Source of the DNA: Allacma fusca
Lineage: Eukaryota > Arthropoda > Collembola > Symphypleona > Sminthuridae
Assembly: GCA_947179485.1 (NCBI GenBank)
Contig: OX359246.1
Span: 35,753,632 to 35,817,631 of the forward strand
Length of the DNA: 64,000 nucleotides
Reading direction: 5' to 3'
Part shown: positions 36,673 through 48,105 of the stretch, one piece after another
Layout of the letters: the number at the start of each line of letters is the position of its first letter
Position numbering within the stretch: position 1 is the stretch's first letter
The notes under the pieces: generated by a model
What the model was told of the DNA's origin: nothing
The model's database searches: none
Seen by the model: the letters and a program-made list of their open reading frames with translations, nothing else
Translations under genes and position numbers: made by a program

Positions 36673-39600
36673 TAGTAGATTCGTCCGACCTTAATTCGAA
36701 AACAAGTGGATTATCTTCTGCAGATATTGGACAAAGCTTTTTGGCAGGCCAGACTGATGGGAAACATTTGAAAAAACGTGTCGCGTAGTAAGAATCTCAG
36801 AATCACAGGTCTATGACGATTCCTCGTCTGACTAAGACGTTGTCACCGCTTTACAAGTTCTTGCAGGCGGGAATTAAACTGTTCATCAAGAAGCGATGAT
36901 GGAATTGGTTGTTCCGCTCACCCCAAAAAATGCCCATAAGGTTTTGCATTAATTAATTACTTGCAGCCATTATTAATAAATTGATAAGTACCAATTATAT
37001 AATAGACAATTACTTACTACACACACAATTTATTTAATAATCTGTAGTCATTTAAGATTAGACCCACGGACTCGAGAGCAAATGTACAATTTCCTGAAAG
37101 TCTCTCGGAAATAAGTCCTGCACGCAAACCTCAAAAACAACAACAATCTGAACACGTAATATCCGACAAACATTTAGCAAACCTATCCTTTAAAGAAGCT
37201 AAAAAGAAATCGAAATCCAGCGGAAGCTTATCAAAGGAAAAACAAGAAACACGGAGTTTATCGCAAGCTTTGATGCTGAAGCTAAGAAGTGGGAAGCGCT
37301 TTTAAATAATTAATTATAATCATAATTAAAATTTAATTGTGTATTTAGTTAACAATCTGAAAATACTATTAATTATATGGTAATTAATTAAAATAACTGC
37401 ATTATATTAATAGTCAATTACATTGAAATCAAGCTAAATTAAATAAATATGAAGTCTAGGAAATGCACATGAGTCTGGAATGAATGATAGCTGATTGGGA
37501 ATAACACGGTTTTATTTTCACGATGTGAAACAAGTCCAGTCAATTTATAATTTAATATTATTTATTAAAAATGCATTTATCAAAATCAATTCAATTCGAA
37601 TTCTTTACTACTAATTGTATTTGAAATAAGAAGGATTGATTCAGACCTATTGTGGTTGAGCTGCTGGTATTATAGAGTTTAATGAAGAACAGTAATTGCT
37701 GGTAGAAAATGAATTGTATTACCTTCTTGTTGTAAGTATCGAGCTAAGACTGCATTTGTATAATTAAACAAATAATCAATGACTAATTATCAGGTTTTAA
37801 ATTACTAGTTTTAATTGTCGAGAAACGTTTAATACATGAGTGTTAGGGCAATTGTATTTACTTGTAAACATAGGAGTTTATTACGAATTTAAAATAAATA
37901 CAATTATTGAATAAACGAATTGTTGATTGCATTGCACATGTAAAATTCTCCGTTTTAATTTTAAAATGCAATTTGTATTAATCACTATGATGATTCCAAA
38001 AGTAATAAATGAAACAGCAAATAGTTATTATTTAATAACTAATTATGCATCAATACAAAAGCGCGTTAGTTTCAAGTAGTCATAAGAATGCTACAATTTG
38101 GATTTTATTAAAAGCAAATATGTGCAGCAATAATACGAAACAACAAGTATTCAACCCATTCGCGGTTTCATCCAAGAGACTGGAATATCTTAGTTTCCAA
38201 CTGCCCAAGCCGGATTTTATAGGCGGTCATAAGGATGTCTTCACCACGATCCATTACTGGATTCGCCCCCACAATCTCTGCGGCACCAAAGACTCCCAAA
38301 TCGAGAAAATTTGTATCCAATTTAAAAGCGGATTTCAACCAATCCCATAACCGGCAGGCCCAGGAGAAACCCCGTTTTAACAATTGCATTTTTGAAACTA
38401 CGTTTTAAAAATATTTGTTAAAGCAACTGTTTTAATGCTGAATTTGTGTATTTATTACATCAAAGATTTCAAGGTTAAGTTAAGTAAATTATTATAGAAT
38501 TTTTCTTTAGTTACCTCCTGGCTCTGATCAAATAATCCAAATTTCGGGGAAACAGTTTTAACGTGAAATCGAAAATCAAACGCGACTGAGAGCTAACAGC
38601 GGAAATAACAAAGCATTGTAGTTCTTTTTTTGTAACTTTGTAACTATTTAGTAATAATATTATGCATTCGTGTTCCTTGTACGAATTACTTGCAGTAATT
38701 TCGGGGTTCCCAAATGATATTGCAAAGTGGTAGCAAAAACATTCAACAATATTAAAGGGTTTAAAAAACCCTTGATTCCAAACGATTTGAAAGTACAATT
38801 TATACTTAATAAAATACTTCAACTAACTTTGCGCAACTGCTGCGATATATTACGTCAATAAAAGCGCATTCAAATATGCTTGAACTTGCATCATGGAATA
38901 TATTTTGTCTTGACTGCATAGTATTTACAAAAGTAGATATTCGTACTTCCATTTATTATTAATCTCTCTCCATTTGGGAAAACAAGCCAGAATTTTCGGA
39001 ACGAATCTGGGGTTAATAATAAAGAGTGCTATTGAAAATTGAAAACAAATATCCAACAACATCTGATAATAGCTACAAAAGTTCTGAAAAATGTTCCAAT
39101 TATCAGAAAATGTAAAAATTGCTACAAATAATATTCTGGATTTTTTTCGACACAAATATTTTTACGATTCTATGAAAAATTTAAATATTATTTACCCATA
39201 ATTATTATTTATACTAGTAATTAGAAAACAAAACTATTTTTTAAATGTTCAGCAGTGAAATATTAATTATTGTAATGCACACTTGCAGCTATTCAGTTCA
39301 CGAACTAATAAATTGATATAAACCAGGACATATTTAAGAAATTTGTGAACATACAAGTTAATAATTACGAATGAATGAATTTGAACTGAAATGGCGAGGC
39401 TTAAAAGCGTAATCAGGAAATTAACACAAGTTTTTCAAATTCGCATCAAACATGAAATCATATTTCACGAGTTATTCTATTATTGAGAATACAATGATTT
39501 GTGTCACCTTGTACAGTAGCATTAAGCATTCGTTAGGCGGGTACGCTTGATTCATAAGTGACACTTATATTAACTGTGGAGTAAATGGTAATAAATATTG

Positions 39601-41401
39601 AAGCTTTCTATACGGCTGATTTTGGATTTTAGTGGCCTCTCATTGGTCTTTTTTCCTGTGGCCTTATTTGCCTCCGGCCTTATTTTCCAAGCTGCTTTTT
39701 TTCTCACGTTCCATTATATATAAGATCGTAATAGGCAGAGCTCTCTAGAACTGGATGAATCCTTGTGAGAAAGTAAGGAATCATTCGTGAGATTAAGTTC
39801 TCCATGATTTGACCTGAAGGAAAATATGGGAATTTTGGCACTGCTTTTCTGGACATTTTCGTCCTCCTCATTTGCACTATTCAAACAAAAAATGTGTGTA
39901 AATCTGGGTTTTAATTTATTTATCATAAGTAATTAATTACTAAGAATTAAATAATCCTGCTATCCTTTTCTACTTCCTGCGTCCTTCAATTTAGACAGCG
40001 ATTTGTTTCGGGCACCATACTATGTTCTGAAATATGTTCCATATAATTTTAACTTGAACATTTACATATAATATCATGGCAACAAAAGCAACCTCGAAAT
40101 TCACAGCCAGTACTATGATACGCTAGTAAGGAAGTGTTCAAAAAATCATGTGAACGTTTATTTTTTCCAACAGGGACAGAAAATTACGAGATTTGAAAAA
40201 AGAAGAAACCAAAAAACGGGATTCTAGTTTCAAGTTTTGCCAAACGTAGTGCAAAGGTTCACTTTGAATATAATTCGTAATCCACATTACATCTCTTTAC
40301 CATTTATTAAAATTGTAAATCTCAATCAATTGAATCGTGTAGGTTTCTACAATCATCAGTAATACTTATAGAATATGGCGGCGCCTTAGTATATCACTAT
40401 CATAAGTGAAGTTATAGCAAAAATGTAATTATGTCGGTTATTTCAGAAATGTTGGGGATACATATCTGCATGATGCACCTGCTCATTACAATTGATTATA
40501 TAATTTATAAATTTACGAAATTGCAAAGCTGGCTTTTGGATGGATACTTTTTGGTATTCTTCGTTATCAGCTATCCATAAGCGACCGCTGATTAAAACGA
40601 CCCGAGTTGAAAGCCAGAAGTGAAAGTGCGTTAGTTTTAATTGCTTAGCAAATATATAGTATGTAGTTCTTTCAGGGTCAAAATACTGACCTGAGAAAAG
40701 ATTACACATAAATTAGGAAAGGATTCCAGGCGGGATTAAGGCTGTGTATCCAAGTTCTTTGTTTGTATTGGTAAGATGCTGAAAAATAATATTTAATACG
40801 AAAAATAGATTCCACCACTTGGTATTTAATTGGACTGTACAAATCTAATGGAGTAAACTTTATTTCGAGAAATAAAACGATAATAACTCCTTTCCCCAAA
40901 TCTTTCCCATTCAGTTCATTGAAATCCTTTTTCTCATGCATACATCTTTCCAGTAATTATATCAATAGATAAATATACCTATCTATATTTACGTAAGTTA
41001 GAAATGTAAGAATACGTTCTGCCATAATTGTTCAAATGTCCGAAAGAATTTGTTTAATAACTGAACTGATTAAAAAAGTACATACATGCAGGCAGTGTTG
41101 TATGCTGGTAATTGATTACCAAATCCAATAATTTGTTTTGCGTAAATACATTTTTCTTGTGGAAAAAAGCATTTGTAATATCTTTAATTTCACACATTAC
41201 CTTTAAGTTAAAACAGTTTGACTCGGATTGCACAGTCTTTATGAAAAACAATCGATGGCAAATTAAATTATGTTAAATGCAATGCCCCCAAATTGCTGTT
41301 CAAATTTTGTAGTGGTTGGTGTTTGATGAAGGTGGATGAAGGTTTACGTAAAGTCAACAGTGTTTAAGTAAGTGTATCTAAATACGTGTAAGAGATGCAG
41401 T
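36673..41401. other. AT-rich spacer, little recognisable
   Basis: No gene model could be supported. The only stretch that stands out is 38140-38400, which is richer in G+C than its surroundings (listed separately). Elsewhere there are only short open frames rich in Phe, Tyr, Lys, Asn and Ile, as expected from AT-rich DNA. Confidence 0.4.
38168..38389 (-). other. GC-richer island with a possible coding remnant
   Basis: The minus strand has an open frame of 73 codons whose composition (Trp, Leu, Gly and acidic residues in a globular pattern, e.g. a RLWDWLKSAF segment) differs from the spacer-derived frames around it. The island is flanked by strongly AT-rich DNA. No family was recognised, and no clear splice sites or start context were found. 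It could be a decayed exon or a transposon fragment. Confidence 0.2.
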
Positions 41402-41409
41402 TTCACATT
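41402..41409. repeat. 8-bp target-site duplication (left) of hAT-like MITE
   Basis: TTCACATT stands directly outside the left inverted terminus and is repeated exactly at 42106-42113, outside the right terminus. Confidence 0.85.
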
Positions 41410-42105
41410 TAGTGCATCGCATGGGTTCAAAACAGTCGAACCTGTACCTGAACCTGGACCCAAACTTTGGGTACCTCAAAAGCGTGAACCTGTACCTGAA
41501 AATGTACCCATTTAACAGGTTCAAATTTTTCGATCCTGGACCTGACCCAATTGTGTTTTTGTAGCACCCGCACCTGAATAGTACCTAAACCCGAAAAAGT
41601 ACCCAAAAGACTACCTGAACCCGGGTATTTTTGGACCGGACCTGAATATGTTTGGGTACTTGAGAATCCGAACTTTTTAAAAATTTTATCTTGTATTAAA
41701 AGTACAATGGGGTATTTGTAGTACAAGATATATTTAAAATGGATAAGAATGAAAGTTCACTGGTTCCTGGGACACCCTGCCATTGCTTTTGCGATGGAAA
41801 TCATTTTGGAAGTTTGAATTCTCCGGCCTTTAACTTTCAATCAATGAACCCAAACATTTCAGGTCTTTTGCGATCAGGTTCAGGTCTTTCATGTGTTGCA
41901 CCTGGTCCTGACAGGTTAAATCAAAACGGGGTTTTCTCTGTACCTGGTCCTGAACCTGAACCTGTACCCAATTTCACGGGTATAAAATATTGTACCCAGA
42001 AAGGACCCAAAATTATTGGGTCCAAAATACATGAACCCGTACTGAACCTGAACCTGGACCTGAACCCAAATACCCGGGTGCGACCTGAACCCATGCGATG
42101 CACTA
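41410..42105. mobile_element. hAT-like non-autonomous element (MITE), 696 bp
   Basis: The ends are exact 20-bp inverted repeats, TAGTGCATCGCATGGGTTCA at 41410-41429 and its complement at 42086-42105. They are flanked by an exact 8-bp duplication of TTCACATT. Eight-bp duplications and termini beginning YAGNG are typical of the hAT superfamily. The interior has no transposase; it is filled with variants of the hexamer GAACCT/ACCTGA and GGGTACC words on both strands, which produce spurious Pro/Glu- and Gly/Ser-rich frames. It would depend on a transposase made elsewhere. Mobilisation by hAT transposase is inferred from the ends only. Confidence 0.88.
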
Positions 42106-42113
42106 TTCACATT
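42106..42113. repeat. 8-bp target-site duplication (right) of hAT-like MITE
   Basis: TTCACATT, identical to 41402-41409. Confidence 0.85.
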
Positions 42114-42657
42114 GTGTTCTAAACAAACTAGTACTCTGCATGCATTCATATGTAGATACTGTAATAACTATATAAACTGATTTTATTTTATTTGATGGAC
42201 TTAACACTCCATTGTGGGTCGTTTCAGTAAAAACTAATAAAGCTGGCAAAATTCTACCACTGACGTAATTATTAGATTATATGTATTTAGCAACATTATA
42301 ATACAATAGAATCAGGTAATAATACTAATAATACTATTTTTGTAATTTGTAATCAAATCACGTGCACCATTTGATAGATTAAAATATTCGTTCACTTGAA
42401 AATTTTTGGTACATTCCCTTTAATCCTCTAACACTTGAAACCCCATACGAACATGAAAGTATTAGCCAAAAATTGATAAACACTAAATTATCACTCTAGT
42501 AAAATTTTTGGGAGCATGATCTGCAGTTTATGAAATTGTCAAAGTTAATTAATCTTGCCGCAGAAGAGATATTTTCATTAAATGTTGGTTAAATAAACAG
42601 CTCGCCATTTGAAAGCAATCATTCTGTAAACTATGTTGGCAACACTGTTTATATTTT

Positions 42658-45600
42658 TCAAGTTGCTATTTGATCCGTTTTTGCAACCGGTTTACTCTGA
42701 GAATATTTCGACCGAAATTTAGTTTTACCACGATTGACCAACATTAAAAGATTCCATTTAGACTTTTGAACAGCCGCTGGAGGAACTGTCGCTGGTGCTG
42801 TATTTGTTGCAGGAGGCGCTTTTGCTACAGGAACCGTAATTGTTACTGGGGCAACATTAATTGCTGGAGTTGCTTCATTTGCCACAGGCGCAACATTTGC
42901 CACAGGCGCAACATTTGTTGCCGGAGCAACATTTGTTGCCGGAGCAACTATTGTCACAGAATCCGCATTTGCAACAGGAGCAGGGTTTGCTTCAGGAACA
43001 ACAGTTACAGTCCCTGCATTTTTGGAAATCCCAGAAGCAATCATGCCCGGTTCAATACCTCTGGTCTTCATGTAACTTGTTAATTGCTCTGGAATCTCCG
43101 CTAAAATTTCTTCTGCCAGTTGCCCTTGTGCTAATAGATTTGTCATATCACGACTAGACATTTGTTCCGCTCCATCCGCACTGTAAAAATTTTGTCCTAG
43201 TGCATTTGCTGTGGACTCTCCCGTTCGTTTGAGCCAGGATTCTGCACTACGGTACTCCACAAATTGAACTATATCTCTCTCTGCCTCTTTCCCATTGTGA
43301 ACGAGCCGGGATCCATCCGCATCCAACTCTTCCATTGCTTCAAAGTCCGCCTCACCCACTCCAATGATAATAATAGATATTGGAAGGCCTGCTGCTTGTA
43401 TTACCGCCTGGAAATGACCCATAAATATCAGTCAATATGTACATTTCCCTCTTTCAACCCAAGAAACTTTGTTTGAGGGATCTATGAGTTAAAATGTATT
43501 TTTACACAGAGCTTGATTGTAACTCACCCCTTTTGCTGGATCTGAATCTGTAATAACTCCATCAGTAATAATTGTCAGGATATAATAGTGCTCCCCTGGA
43601 CTACTTTCTTTGGCTAGTTTAATAACTTGATTAATTGCAGGAGCAATATTTGTTGGACCGAAGAGCTGTACCTTGCCTATGCAGCTTCTGCATATTTGAA
43701 ATATATACAATTTTAAATGCAACATAATTAAAATAAAATTCTCGTACACTACACAAAGTCATTATTGAAAATTGCGCAATCATAGGGATTAAGCCAGCCG
43801 GAGGATTTTTAACATGAGTTTTCGTAGTTACCTGTAAGCTCTTACTACACCGTCAATCCCTTTGCATTCTGGAGAATCTGTTAATGTAATGGGGAAGAGA
43901 TGCGAGGTTTCACCTATGGGAGGGATACGGGCCCCGAATCCATACACAGTGAAAGTGTTGGTATTATCGTAATCTTTAATAATTAATCCTGCTGCCGCAA
44001 TGGCTTGTTCATATGGATTTGTCTGTTTTGGATTTGGGGACGTGTGATGCAAGGACGTTGTCTGAGAGGGGTCGCCATTTGAACCTGTCACAAAAAATTT
44101 GAACTCAAAACGTTTATGTATTTTAAGGAGAAAACTGAGTTCGTTCACATAATCTCACAGTTCTCTTGTCAAGATTTAAATGCGTCTTTGCTTTAATACC
44201 ATGCAAATGGATAAATTTGTTTGTCAGCCCAGAATATAAACAAAATTTTGTGTTGTACCACGGTCGTTTTTAGAGTGGTGGAAAATATGATGGAAACAAA
44301 TAATTACTTGTGAAATCTATGGAGAAAATTAAATGTATTTTGGTCCCGGATTGAACAAAATCGAAGAATGTGAAGACTGGCGAGATCTTGCAGGTCAAGA
44401 CGTTCAGTGTAGATCGGATGCTCTGGTAAAAAAAATATCACAAAAATTGCGTTAAAGAATTGTCAGACCCTGAGCACAAATCAGCATAATTTAGTTCAGC
44501 GTTTACTGCAGCGGATCTTACCTGCCCGTTTTTCGCCGTCAGTTGCATTTTCTCGTCTACTTTATTGGCCAACCGATTTAGTGTAGTGAAACAAAAACCA
44601 AAGAGGTCATCTTCGCCTTTCCATGTTCTCCTCCAAACTTCAAACTTGAGCTGTCTCTCCTTGTCTCCGTTGCATAAAGTCCGCCCGGATAGGGTAACAC
44701 TGGGGTAATTGGGGTTCGTGCCCCTAATTTCCTTGCTCCGAAAGACTAGTAAATAAGTGCCGGCGTCATTGACTCTGGAAACTGTAAAGAATGTTTTGGG
44801 GAGGAAGCAATTCGTGATGGAGCCGATGGAATGACCTTGCATTTTAAGGAGTACCTACAGGAAACCCCAAAAGTTAAATTAAACTCTGAGAATAACTCCC
44901 AACTAAGAATTATGTACGTATGTAGATTTATGATCAGGAAAATAATTTAAAAAATAATAAACATCAGATTTAAATAATAATAAGATTTTAAATGTTCTTA
45001 CTTCATCTTTTAAAGACTCCAGTTCTTCAGCAATTAGAATAATTGTACCAGTTTTTGCCCCTGGCTCGTCCGACTCCAGTTCTTTTATGTAACCTTTAGG
45101 CCCGGCAGAGACAATGTTAGCAACAGTACATTCCAAGAATCCAATTGAGTCCTGAGCATCCAGTAATTCCGCATCCTCATCATCAATATCGTACACTTCA
45201 AATCTCAACGTTTGTGATTGTTCAAAGCGGTACTCCATTTGTATCTAAATTCAATCATATGCCCAAACCAATCAGATATACAAAATATAATTCCATACAA
45301 TTTGACACCCAGCACTAATAATATCAGCGAATTAAATGGTTTGAAGTAGGATCATTTAAAAAATACAATAACCTCGGTTTTTTTAAAGTATAACTTGCAC
45401 TTCAAAAACCATGATATTTAAATGGAATCGTCGGAGCAGGAAGTGCTTTTTAAATATTTTCAAATTTAATGCATCCGAACGGCACGGCACTGAATGGTAA
45501 AAATATTTTGAAGCCATGTTAGAGAAGTTGCCGAAGGACCAAGCGTCCAATCGGCATGCGGGTTTTTGAAAGAAGGCTTAAAAAATAATTGGACCCAAAA

Positions 45601-46098
45601 GTTGTTACCGCAAAAGTGAAATTGCACATTTTATACGCTGTTAGATCGGAATGACTAATAAATCCCTTTTGCTTTCAGAGAATTTTCCAGTCTTTGCATT
45701 TGCCTCGTTACAAGGATTTTGTTTATGTGTACCTTCGTAACAAAATCTGGATTCAGATTATTTTGCAGCACTTCCGTCCGTAAAAGTTCCGTCCATTTTT
45801 TAGTATTTAGGGGTCGATTGTAGCAAACGCACATGGGATCAGACTTTGAAAGCACATCTTTATTTGCTAAGTTCCTGCAAGTGAGTTAAACAAGAGTTGG
45901 ATTATTTTGTTTAAAGAATTATCACATTAGAAATAGCGACTATCCTACTGTAATATTTTAGCTATATTTCGTGTACATTTTAACTATTTATAAAAATTAT
46001 ACTCAGACCTGCATTGAATAGTAATCTCAATCGATGATGTTGCATTCATAGCAGTTCCAGGCTGAAAAGTTGCATCTGGAGGCTTGGCTGCCTCTCCC
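42658..46098 (-). CDS. Copine family protein (C2-C2-vWA), N-terminal exon not found
   Basis: Exons in coding order: 46098-46009, 45874-45733, 45244-45002, 44854-44522, 44422-44308, 44084-43832, 43687-43528 and 43407-42658. All have AG/GT borders and matching phases, giving 694 residues plus stop. Copines are calcium-dependent phospholipid-binding proteins acting at membranes. Seen: C2A at about 18-160 with a KDVLSKSDPMC loop and an EVYDIDDED acidic loop; C2B at about 160-285, recognisable from LCNGDKERQLKFEV but with the usual first calcium loop missing; a copine vWA domain at about 285-510 with DFTSSNGDPS (MIDAS-type), NPYEQAI, YGFGARIPP and TDG at 433-435; and the ILAEIPEQLTSYM segment typical of copine C-termini. 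After it comes an extra tail of about 100 residues rich in Ala, Pro, Val, Thr and Asn (APATNV-type repeats) and a basic end. The first visible exon starts with one base of a split codon, so at least one 5' exon is missing, unless translation begins at the ATG at 46049-46047. Confidence 0.92.
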
Positions 46099-48105
46099 CT
46101 AAAATCAAGTAATTGTCTTTGATACGGAAGTTTTGTCCAGAATTACATAATTACGAGAGACATTACGTATGCAATACTGAGAACAATCTTAGTAATTATA
46201 TAAATATATACAACACTGTATTTAAAATTACGATGAATATTTTATTGGAACACTTTTATAATAATTGCAATATTTATAATGTATTAATAATTATGCAGCA
46301 CTTACTCCTCAGGGGCAACTTTATTCATTGTAATGTACTTAATCCGCGGAAACCATGCAAAGTTATTAGCTCACCGAGCTGAGGTAAACAAATTGTGTAG
46401 CACGTTCTCGGAAAAACTTTCCACTAACTAAGAATTCGACTTTGACAATTTTTAAATTCCCTAGAAATCTCCAGAGGAAATATCCCGAATGACTCCATGA
46501 CTGTAAAATTATATGTCCTCACGCTTTCTCCGGTCTTGCCAGGTAGGGACCGTCCATTCACCTCCCCACAAGGAAAAAGGCATTGATTCCCTTCCCACAG
46601 TTTTATGACTTAAAAATATCTCATCCATCAGGTTATACAGTACAGTACAGAATTTCACTTTATTCATCTCTCAAGGAGGGTTTCACAACTGTCTCAATGA
46701 CATTTTTGTACTGACTGTATTTTTTCAGGTAGTTGACTTGAGTCTTGAGTGACACACTCATCTATTTATGTCACTGATTGGTTAGAGCATGCAAACGTTT
46801 TATCCCCAAATAATTTTTATAGGGTCTATGAATCCAAGCCGAAGTTTTAAATCATATCCTTCATTATATGAATTGCAGCATTGCCAATTAAAAGCAAGTA
46901 TATTTATAATTCGAACGCTGCTATCATGATATTGAAATCTGGATTTGAAATTTAGTTCAACAATGAAAACCCAGAACTTCCGATGGGAAATTTTCTAAAA
47001 TATTAGAATACAATTAGCTGCACATCTCTCTTTAGGATTCTTTTCGTGTAAAAAAGCCGCTTTAGTAAAAAAAAATGTGAGATCAGCGTAATATTACAAG
47101 TAAAATAATCATCGTAATATATCAAGTTACATATGTACATGTAGGTATAAACTAACTCCGTGAAAGTTTCAGAAAAAGTTTTGAACAGTTGTTAAACCCT
47201 CCTTGTCAGACCTGTCCGTGTGAGATGATTTACGATTGAGATTGTGAAGCCTATGGTTGGATTTTTGCTCATATTTTCCAGCACGCTTTCCCAAAGGAAT
47301 GACTGGACGTCGTGTTGGGTTTAGTAATAAAACGATTCGTCATAATAAAATAATTTACACTCAAGCTTTGATTGCTGTAGACGAACCCGGACCTGAGGTG
47401 GGGTCACGCGAGTGCATCAAGGCATGTTTTCGGATTTTTACCGTCTATATTACAGGGATCTACATGTATGTAAATATACAATGCTTCTGTACATTTTCTT
47501 GTACATATGTATGTACATGCGCTCACGTGGCAGGAAATCAATTCTGCCGGTCATTCTAGTCCGGAACTGAACTTACCCCCAGCCTTGATAGGAATCGGAT
47601 GTACAATTATTACTCTACAATTCCTCGCTCTGCACGACAAAAACTTGTTAAAAAATATTTCTTTGTAGTGTGTGGCTCCCGAAATTTTGGTCATGCTCAG
47701 CGTCCATCATGCTGACAATTGGAAGGATATTATTCATCATTTTAATGCTTTTATGCGTAAACAGACTCCTCATGGAGAATTTTAACGAATTCCTGTCACG
47801 GGTCCCAGCATACATTTATATTGCACACGCAACGAATACTTTTACTCTAAGGAGCTTAATTTTCAATTCAAATTCGCATGCTTATCCATAATAACTAATT
47901 TCATGGATATGAATTAATTTTAAAATCAGATTTCGTAGAGAAAATTTGGAGGAAAACAGTTTCCTGAACGAAGAAAGATTTGCGAGTACCGCAATGAAAA
48001 TAAGTGATTATGTAATTACTTTTTGTATTTTTATAGAAAAGGAGGAAATGTTGTTTTAATTTAATACATTGTTTCAGTTGAATTAAGTCCCCAATGTTGT
48101 CATCA
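46099..48105. other. Region between copine and carboxylesterase
   Basis: About 2 kb that should hold the 5' exon(s) and promoter of the copine gene and the 3' UTR of the carboxylesterase. I could not place the copine start exon: no candidate combines an ATG, a fitting phase and family-like residues. No other gene is visible. Confidence 0.4.

Noticed and set aside
41739..42122. 127-codon Pro/Glu-rich frame and antisense Gly/Ser-rich frames
   Set aside because: They are translations of GAACCT-type hexamers inside the hAT-like MITE.
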